NCBI RefSeq assembly: GCF_013350005.1
Contig: NZ_JABVWW010000005.1
Location: 124,001-188,000, forward strand
DNA from: Methylocystis silviterrae
GTDB lineage: Bacteria > Pseudomonadota > Alphaproteobacteria > Rhizobiales > Beijerinckiaceae
Direction of reading: 5' to 3'
Length of the DNA: 64,000 bases
Below the pieces are notes generated by a model, which was given only the letters and a program-made list of their open reading frames with translations, did not search any database and was not told the origin of the DNA. Below, one piece after another: positions 59,828 to 64,000 of the stretch. Position numbers and translations under genes: made by a program. Positions within the stretch are counted from its first letter, which is position 1, and every line of letters begins with the position of its first letter.

Positions 59828-61111
59828 TCATCCAAGCAGACGCCGTTTTGCGGATTTGCGTCCACTCGACTTCTCGAAAACGGCCACGATCTCGACATGC
59901 GCCGCATAGCGGAACTGGTCGAGCGGCGTGATCTCCCGGATGACGTACCCGCCTTTGAGCAAAATTGCGGCGTCACGGGCGAAACTTTGTGCATGGCAGG
60001 AGACGGCGACGACGATCGGAGCTTCCGATCGCGCGATTTCAGCCGCCTGAGCGGCGGCGCCGGCGCGCGGCGGATCGAACACGACGGCGTCGAACCCATT
60101 GAGTTCGCTGGCGCTGAGCGGACGCGCGAAGAGATCGCGCGTGATGCCTTCGAGTGTGCGTAGGCCTGGCGTCGCATGAGCCGCGGCGCGCATCGCCGCG
60201 AGTGCTCCGGCGTCCATATCATAGGCTTTCACTTGCGCGCGCCGCGCCAGCCGAAGCGCGAAGGCGCCGACGCCGCAGAACAGGTCGGCGACATTTTGCG
60301 CTTTCGCCGTCGCGCTCAGAACGCGCGCCGCGAGCGTTTCTTCGCCGGCCTGGGTCGCCTGCAGGAAGGCGCCCGGCGGGAGCGTGAGCGCCGCTTCGCC
60401 GATTTTGACCTGCGGCGCCTGGCGTAGCGCGACAAGCATGCCGTGATTCGTCAGCCGCGCGAGATCATGCGCGTCAGCCGCGGCGAGCAGCGCGCGGGTT
60501 TCGGCCTCGTCGAGCGGCCCGGCGCCGCGCAACTCGACGTCCAAACCGCCGAGGGTCGCCGTGACGGCGATGTCGAGCGGCTTGCCGCGCGGCGCGAGAA
60601 TCGCGGCGATCGCGCGGGCGGCGGGCAGCGCTCCGGCAAGTTCGGGCGCGAGCACTGGACAGGTCTCGATTTCGACGATTCGATGCGAGCGCGCCGCCAT
60701 ATAGCCGACGCGCGCCTTGCCGGCGTCGAACCGGGCGTGGAACGTCACGCGCCGCCGGCCGGCGCCATGTGCGTCGACGGTCGGCGCGACGTCGAGCGTC
60801 AGACCCGCATTTGCGAGCGCCGTCTCGACGAGACTGCGCTTCCACTCCGCATAGCCGTCTGCGCGCAGCGTTTGAACGGCGCAGCCGCCACAATCCTCAA
60901 AGTGCGGACAGATCGGCGCGATACGCTGCGACGACGCTTCGATGATTTCGATGAGGCGCGCGTGCTCGCCGCCGACCTCCGCAATCACGGTCTCGCCGGC
61001 AAGCGCATAAGGAATGAAGACGCGCCGCTCGCCAAGTAGCGCCACGCCCTCGCCGCGATTGCCGAGCCGCTCGATGACGAGACGCTGCGAGCCAATCACC
61101 AAGCCCCTCAC
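59828..61111 (-). CDS. TrmA/RumA-family rRNA (uracil-5-)-methyltransferase with [4Fe-4S] cluster
   Basis: About 427 residues. The N-terminal TRAM-like region (LVIERLGNRGEGVALLGERRVF) is followed by CPHFEDCGGCAVQTL and ETCPVLAP for the four iron-sulfur Cys, then the methyltransferase domain: VADLFCGVGAFALRLAR (motif I), FDPPRAGAAAQ and VAVSCHAQSFARDAAIL with the catalytic Cys. It methylates C5 of a uridine in 23S rRNA (RlmD/RlmC-like). The start is GTG 61111 or the next GTG 12 bases later; the gene begins at a REP palindrome. Confidence 0.9.
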   Translation of the reverse strand: MRGLVIGSQRLVIERLGNRGEGVALLGERRVFIPYALAGETVIAEVGGEHARLIEIIEASSQRIAPICPHFEDCGGCAVQTLRADGYAEWKRSLVETALANAGLTLDVAPTVDAHGAGRRRVTFHARFDAGKARVGYMAARSHRIVEIETCPVLAPELAGALPAARAIAAILAPRGKPLDIAVTATLGGLDVELRGAGPLDEAETRALLAAADAHDLARLTNHGMLVALRQAPQVKIGEAALTLPPGAFLQATQAGEETLAARVLSATAKAQNVADLFCGVGAFALRLARRAQVKAYDMDAGALAAMRAAAHATPGLRTLEGITRDLFARPLSASELNGFDAVVFDPPRAGAAAQAAEIARSEAPIVVAVSCHAQSFARDAAILLKGGYVIREITPLDQFRYAAHVEIVAVFEKSSGRKSAKRRLLG

Positions 61112-61115
61112 CTTA

Positions 61116-61139
61116 CCTCTCCCCGCAAGCGGGGAGAGG
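61116..61139. repeat. REP-like palindrome, copy 1
   Basis: CCTCTCCCCGC-AA-GCGGGGAGAGG: eleven perfect pairs directly upstream of the RNA methyltransferase start. This is the very common CTCCCCGC-type palindrome of Hyphomicrobiales intergenic regions. Confidence 0.75.
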
Positions 61140-61205
61140 GGACGGCAGGCGTTCCGCGAAAAAATCGCGCGCTTGCTCTGTCCCGAAGGCGTGGCGCCGA
61201 TATCC

Positions 61206-61229
61206 CTTCTCCCCGCTTGCGGGGAGAAG
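61206..61229. repeat. REP-like palindrome, copy 2
   Basis: CTTCTCCCCGC-TT-GCGGGGAGAAG, the same unit 67 bases further on with AA/TT loop exchange, thus in inverted orientation to copy 1. The pair occupies the 168-base gap between tlyA and the RNA methyltransferase gene. Confidence 0.75.
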
Positions 61230-61279
61230 TGAGATGAGGAGCCGAGGGCTTGGCCTGACTTTCAAACAATCCGTTTGTC

Positions 61280-62008
61280 CTATCCAAGCGTGGCGTGAAC
61301 GAGAAACTCACGATTGCCGTCGCCGCCCTCGATCGGCGAAGGAATGACGCCGTTTACACGCCAGCCCAAAGCTTCGATTTCGCCTTCGATGCGCGCGCAA
61401 ACTTGTGCGTGAATTCTCTCGTCGCGCACCACGCCTTTCTTTACGGCTGCGCGGCCGGCTTCGAATTGCGGCTTGATCAGCGCGACAAAATCGGCGCGTG
61501 GCGCCGCGAGCGAAAGAACATGCGGAAGCAGGACGCTAAGCGAAATGAAGCTCGCGTCGATCACGATCAGGCTCGGCGCCTCGACCAGATGCTCAGCCGT
61601 CAGCGTGCGGGCGTCCTGCCCTTCGAGCGATGTCACGCGCGGATCTCCGAGCAGCCGCGCATGTAATTGCCCGTGACCGACGTCGACCGCGACGACATGG
61701 CGCGCGCCGCGCGTCAGCAGAACGTCGGTGAAGCCGCCGGTCGAGGCGCCGACGTCGAGACAGAAGCGCCCGTGAGGATCGACGCCATACTGGTCGAGCG
61801 CATGCGCCAGCTTCACGCCGCCGCGCGACACCCAGGGGTAAGCCGCGCGCGCGACAATATGTGCGTCGGCGGCGATTGGCTCGGAGGGCTTTTTGACAAT
61901 GCGGCCGTCGACGCTCACGAGACCGGCTTCGATCGCCTCGCGCGCCTTGGCGCGACTCTCGAAAAGCCCTCTCGCATGGAGAGCTGTGTCGGCGCGGCTC
62001 GCGACCAT
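61280..62008 (-). CDS. tlyA: TlyA-family rRNA 2'-O-methyltransferase (S4 domain plus FtsJ-like)
   Basis: 242 residues. The S4 RNA-binding domain is at the N-terminus (LHARGLFESRAKAREAIEAG and VSVDGRIVKK), then an FtsJ-like methyltransferase with FCLDVGASTGGFTDVLLTRGA, VIDASFISLSVLLPHVL and LIKPQFEAGR (Lys), typical of TlyA. It methylates ribose 2'-OH of rRNA. The ATG at 62008 lies two bases after the ABC permease stop on the same strand, so the three genes form one operon; much longer frames through the permease gene are shadows. Confidence 0.9.
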   Translation of the reverse strand: MVASRADTALHARGLFESRAKAREAIEAGLVSVDGRIVKKPSEPIAADAHIVARAAYPWVSRGGVKLAHALDQYGVDPHGRFCLDVGASTGGFTDVLLTRGARHVVAVDVGHGQLHARLLGDPRVTSLEGQDARTLTAEHLVEAPSLIVIDASFISLSVLLPHVLSLAAPRADFVALIKPQFEAGRAAVKKGVVRDERIHAQVCARIEGEIEALGWRVNGVIPSPIEGGDGNREFLVHATLG

Positions 62009-62010
62009 CG

Positions 62011-62823
62011 TCACTCTCCGGTCTGCAGCAGCGTGCCGGCGCGCCGCGCGCTTTTCAGCAGCAGGCCGAACGCCGCCGATGCGGCCGCGAACAAAACGAC
62101 GTCGATCACGAAGCCCTGCGCCAGCAGATCCCAGCGGATGACGTGATCGATCAACACGCCCCGCAGCCCTTCGAACACATAGGTCGGCGGCAGCATCCAG
62201 GAGATCGGCTGCAGCCAGTTGGGCAGCGTGGTCACCGGATAATAAACGGCGCCGAGCGGCTGCACGAAGAACATCAGCGACCAGACGAGGTTTTCCGCGC
62301 CAAGTCCATAACGCAGCAGAATGCCGGAGACGAAGAGGCCGATGCTCCAGGCGAACAACATCAGCACGACGAAGAAGGCGGCGAAGGCGATCCCCAGCGA
62401 CCAGAGATTGAAGCCGAAGAACAGGATCGCAAAAATCGTGACGGGAAGCACGCCGACAGCAAGTCGAATGAGGCTCATGGCGACAAGCGCGCCGACGAAC
62501 TCCGTCGGCCGTAGCGGGCTCATCAGAATGTTGGGGAGATTGCGCGACCACAGTTCCTCGATGAAGGAGAAGCAGAAGCCCTGTTGCCCGCGCAGCAGAA
62601 TGTCCCATAGAAGGATGGCGCCGATCAGCGTGCCGGCGGCCTGCGCCGCCCCGCCAGGGGCTGCGAGCGCCCCGGCGCGCACGAGATAGGTCTGCAGAAA
62701 TCCCCAGGTGAGGAGCTGGACGGTCGGCCAATAGATGATGTCGAGCACGCGCGTATAGGACGCGCGTAAGAGATAGGCGTAGCGCAGCACCATCGCGCCG
62801 ATGCGCTTGAAGGAAACATTCAT
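62011..62823 (-). CDS. ABC-2 type transporter permease
   Basis: 270 residues with six hydrophobic helices: LLTWGFLQTYL, LIGAILLWDILLRGQQGFCF, the pair VLPVTIFAILFFGFNLW and IAFAAFFVVLMLFAWSIGLF, LMFFVQPLGAVYYPVTTLP and a final helix. WSRNLPNILMSPLRPTEFV and the QPLGAVYYP/LP segment are typical of ABC-2/DrrB-like exporters. With the ATPase it should export a lipid, drug or glycan. The start overlaps the ATPase stop (ATGA). Confidence 0.87.
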   Translation of the reverse strand: MNVSFKRIGAMVLRYAYLLRASYTRVLDIIYWPTVQLLTWGFLQTYLVRAGALAAPGGAAQAAGTLIGAILLWDILLRGQQGFCFSFIEELWSRNLPNILMSPLRPTEFVGALVAMSLIRLAVGVLPVTIFAILFFGFNLWSLGIAFAAFFVVLMLFAWSIGLFVSGILLRYGLGAENLVWSLMFFVQPLGAVYYPVTTLPNWLQPISWMLPPTYVFEGLRGVLIDHVIRWDLLAQGFVIDVVLFAAASAAFGLLLKSARRAGTLLQTGE

Positions 62824-63584
62824 GCCGGCGCTCCGTCCACGCGGCCGCGGGCGACGTCGAGAAACACTTCTTCGAGCGTGTCGCGGCCATAGCGCGCCAG
62901 GAGACTTGCGGGCGAATCATCGTCGACGAGCGTCCCGTCCTTCAACATCAGCACGCGGTCGCATAGACGCTCGACCTCGCTCATATTGTGGGAGGCGAGC
63001 AGAATGGCGCAATTATGCGTGCGCCGATGCGCCTCTAACCGCGCCCGCACCCAGTCCGCCGTGTCGGGGTCGAGCGACGCCGTCGGCTCGTCCAGCAGCA
63101 GGAGCTGCGGGTCGTTGATCAGCGATTTGGCGATGGCGACGCGCGTTTTCTGGCCTGCGGAGAGACGTCCGGTCTGGCGGTCGAGAAAATCCCCAAGCGC
63201 CAGATCCTTCGCAAGCTGCTCGATCTTCGCGTCGAGATCCTCGACGTCGTAGAGCATGCCGAAGACGCGCAAATTCTGCCGCACGGTGAGGCGATGCGGC
63301 ATGTCGACATAGGGACTTTCGAAGTTCATCCGGCCGAGCGCGCCGTAGCGCTCGCGCGACATGTCGCAGCCGAAAGCGTGGACCGAACCTTGCGTCGGTT
63401 CGATCAGCCCCATCACCATACCGATCGTCGTGGTCTTGCCGGCGCCGTTGCCGCCGAGCAGCCCGGTGACGGAGCCGGCCTCAAGCGAGAAATCGAGCGG
63501 GCCGACCACTCTACGCTTGTCGTAACTCTTCGAAAGGCCGGCGACGGCGAGCGTCGGCCTTGGCGCGACTGCATTTTGGGACAT
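62820..63584 (-). CDS. ABC transporter ATP-binding protein
   Basis: 254 residues: Walker A LLGGNGAGKTTTIGMV near residue 43, signature GRLSAGQKTRVAIAKSLINDP, Walker B LLLLDEPTASLDPDTADWV and H-loop ILLASHNMSEVERLCD. It is the CcmA/DrrA type that powers ABC-2 exporters. The LSAGQ signature (instead of LSGGQ) occurs in this subgroup. It is the first gene of the export-tlyA operon. Confidence 0.93.
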   Translation of the reverse strand: MSQNAVAPRPTLAVAGLSKSYDKRRVVGPLDFSLEAGSVTGLLGGNGAGKTTTIGMVMGLIEPTQGSVHAFGCDMSRERYGALGRMNFESPYVDMPHRLTVRQNLRVFGMLYDVEDLDAKIEQLAKDLALGDFLDRQTGRLSAGQKTRVAIAKSLINDPQLLLLDEPTASLDPDTADWVRARLEAHRRTHNCAILLASHNMSEVERLCDRVLMLKDGTLVDDDSPASLLARYGRDTLEEVFLDVARGRVDGAPA

Positions 63585-63624
63585 GGAGAGTATTAAGCTC
63601 GCAGCGGGCCGCCTCGCAAGGGCG

Positions 63625-64000
63625 TCACGTCTGACACGCGGGACAATAAAACGTCGAGCGGCCGGATTGAACGACGCGCGTGATCATACCCTTGCAGCCC
63701 GGCGTCGGGCAGGCGGCGCCTTCGCGGTCGTAGACGCGGAAACTATGCTGAAAATAGCCAAGGGAGCCGTCGATCTGGCGATGATCACGTAAGGACGAGC
63801 CGCCCGCTTTCAGCGCATCGGTCAAGACATCCTTGATCGACTGCGGCAGCCGCGCCAACGCCGCCGTCGGCCGGCCGCTTGCGAGAACAAGCGATCCCGC
63901 CGCGCGCAGCGGCGAAATATGCGCGCGATGCAGCGCCTCGCAGACGTAGATATTGCCGAGGCCGGCGATCAGGCGCTGGTCGAGCAGCAGCGCTTTCGCC
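63625..64000 (-). CDS. mutM: Formamidopyrimidine-DNA glycosylase, C-terminal part (5' end beyond the window)
   Basis: The minus strand reads [20 protein letters not shown] and [14 protein letters not shown] from the window edge, the helix-two-turns-helix region of Fpg, then [20 protein letters not shown] and [13 protein letters not shown], and ends with a zinc finger CPTPGCKG...CPACQT (four Cys). It removes 8-oxoguanine and formamidopyrimidines and nicks the strand. Only the last 125 residues are in the window; the N-terminal Pro nucleophile and Glu are outside. Confidence 0.95.
   Translation of the reverse strand, partial: AKALLLDQRLIAGLGNIYVCEALHRAHISPLRAAGSLVLASGRPTAALARLPQSIKDVLTDALKAGGSSLRDHRQIDGSLGYFQHSFRVYDREGAACPTPGCKGMITRVVQSGRSTFYCPACQT

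Noticed and set aside
61280-62920. 546-codon minus-strand frame interpreted as one large protein including TlyA
   Set aside because: Only the last 242 residues are TlyA; the upstream part is out of frame with, and overlaps, the ABC permease gene.
1-64000. CRISPR arrays, tRNA and rRNA genes
   Set aside because: No regularly spaced direct repeats, tRNA cloverleaf with CCA-type end or rRNA conserved segments were noticed.

Overview
The window is GC-rich alphaproteobacterial DNA, most likely from a Hyphomicrobiales methylotroph or methanotroph (Methylocystaceae/Beijerinckiaceae type). The hints are a malyl-CoA lyase of the serine cycle or ethylmalonyl-CoA pathway, a riboswitch-controlled glycine cleavage operon, split gcvPA/gcvPB, HspQ, palindromic intergenic repeats of the kind common in Hyphomicrobiales, and many 4-base ATGA gene overlaps. 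This assignment is inferred from gene content. No rRNA, tRNA or CRISPR array was seen.

Layout. 1-12371 (minus strand) is one long, tightly overlapping operon. It holds a phosphoheptose-isomerase-like protein, a GmhB-like phosphatase, a transaldolase, four SDR epimerase/dehydratases, a nucleotidyltransferase-sugar kinase fusion, a Gfo/Idh oxidoreductase, a UDP-glucose-dehydrogenase-like enzyme lacking its catalytic Cys, a methyltransferase, a split transketolase and the start of a Nudix protein. Together they look like a dedicated route to an NDP-activated sugar of seven or more carbons, parallel in logic to the lincosamide octose pathway. 12706-30600 is mostly housekeeping and envelope genes: L-2-hydroxyglutarate oxidase-like, SbmA/BacA-like and VIT transporters, a two-domain L,D-transpeptidase, a PP2C-esterase fusion, leuA behind a leucine leader peptide, pyrophosphatase, an M15 peptidase, a Crp/Fnr regulator and metXW.

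31036-34950 is an accessory island: an AAA ATPase and a subtilisin-like protease (the IetAS anti-phage architecture) plus a DUF2188 gene, followed by a decayed serine-recombinase remnant and a short tandem repeat. 39374-41406 is a second accessory insert of visibly lower GC. It has two adjacent proteins that each carry a HEPN-type RX4H motif, and the second also has a Cys-less LprI/DUF1311-like C-terminus; this may be an undescribed defence or toxin module.

41428-64000 is core again: anion permease, S24 repressor-like regulator with its own operator, di-haem peroxidase, the gcvT-gcvH-gcvPA-gcvPB operon behind a tandem glycine riboswitch, hspQ, malyl-CoA lyase, an Nramp transporter, oxalate decarboxylase, pdxH, a GlcD-type FAD dehydrogenase, TrmA- and TlyA-type RNA methyltransferases, an ABC-2 exporter and the 3' part of fpg/mutM.

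Three copies of a ~115-bp two-hairpin repeat, one copy of a second repeat and one simple hairpin each overlap the TAG stop codon of a minus-strand gene. Stop codon and 3' hairpin therefore appear to be coupled, a recurrent architecture worth following up.
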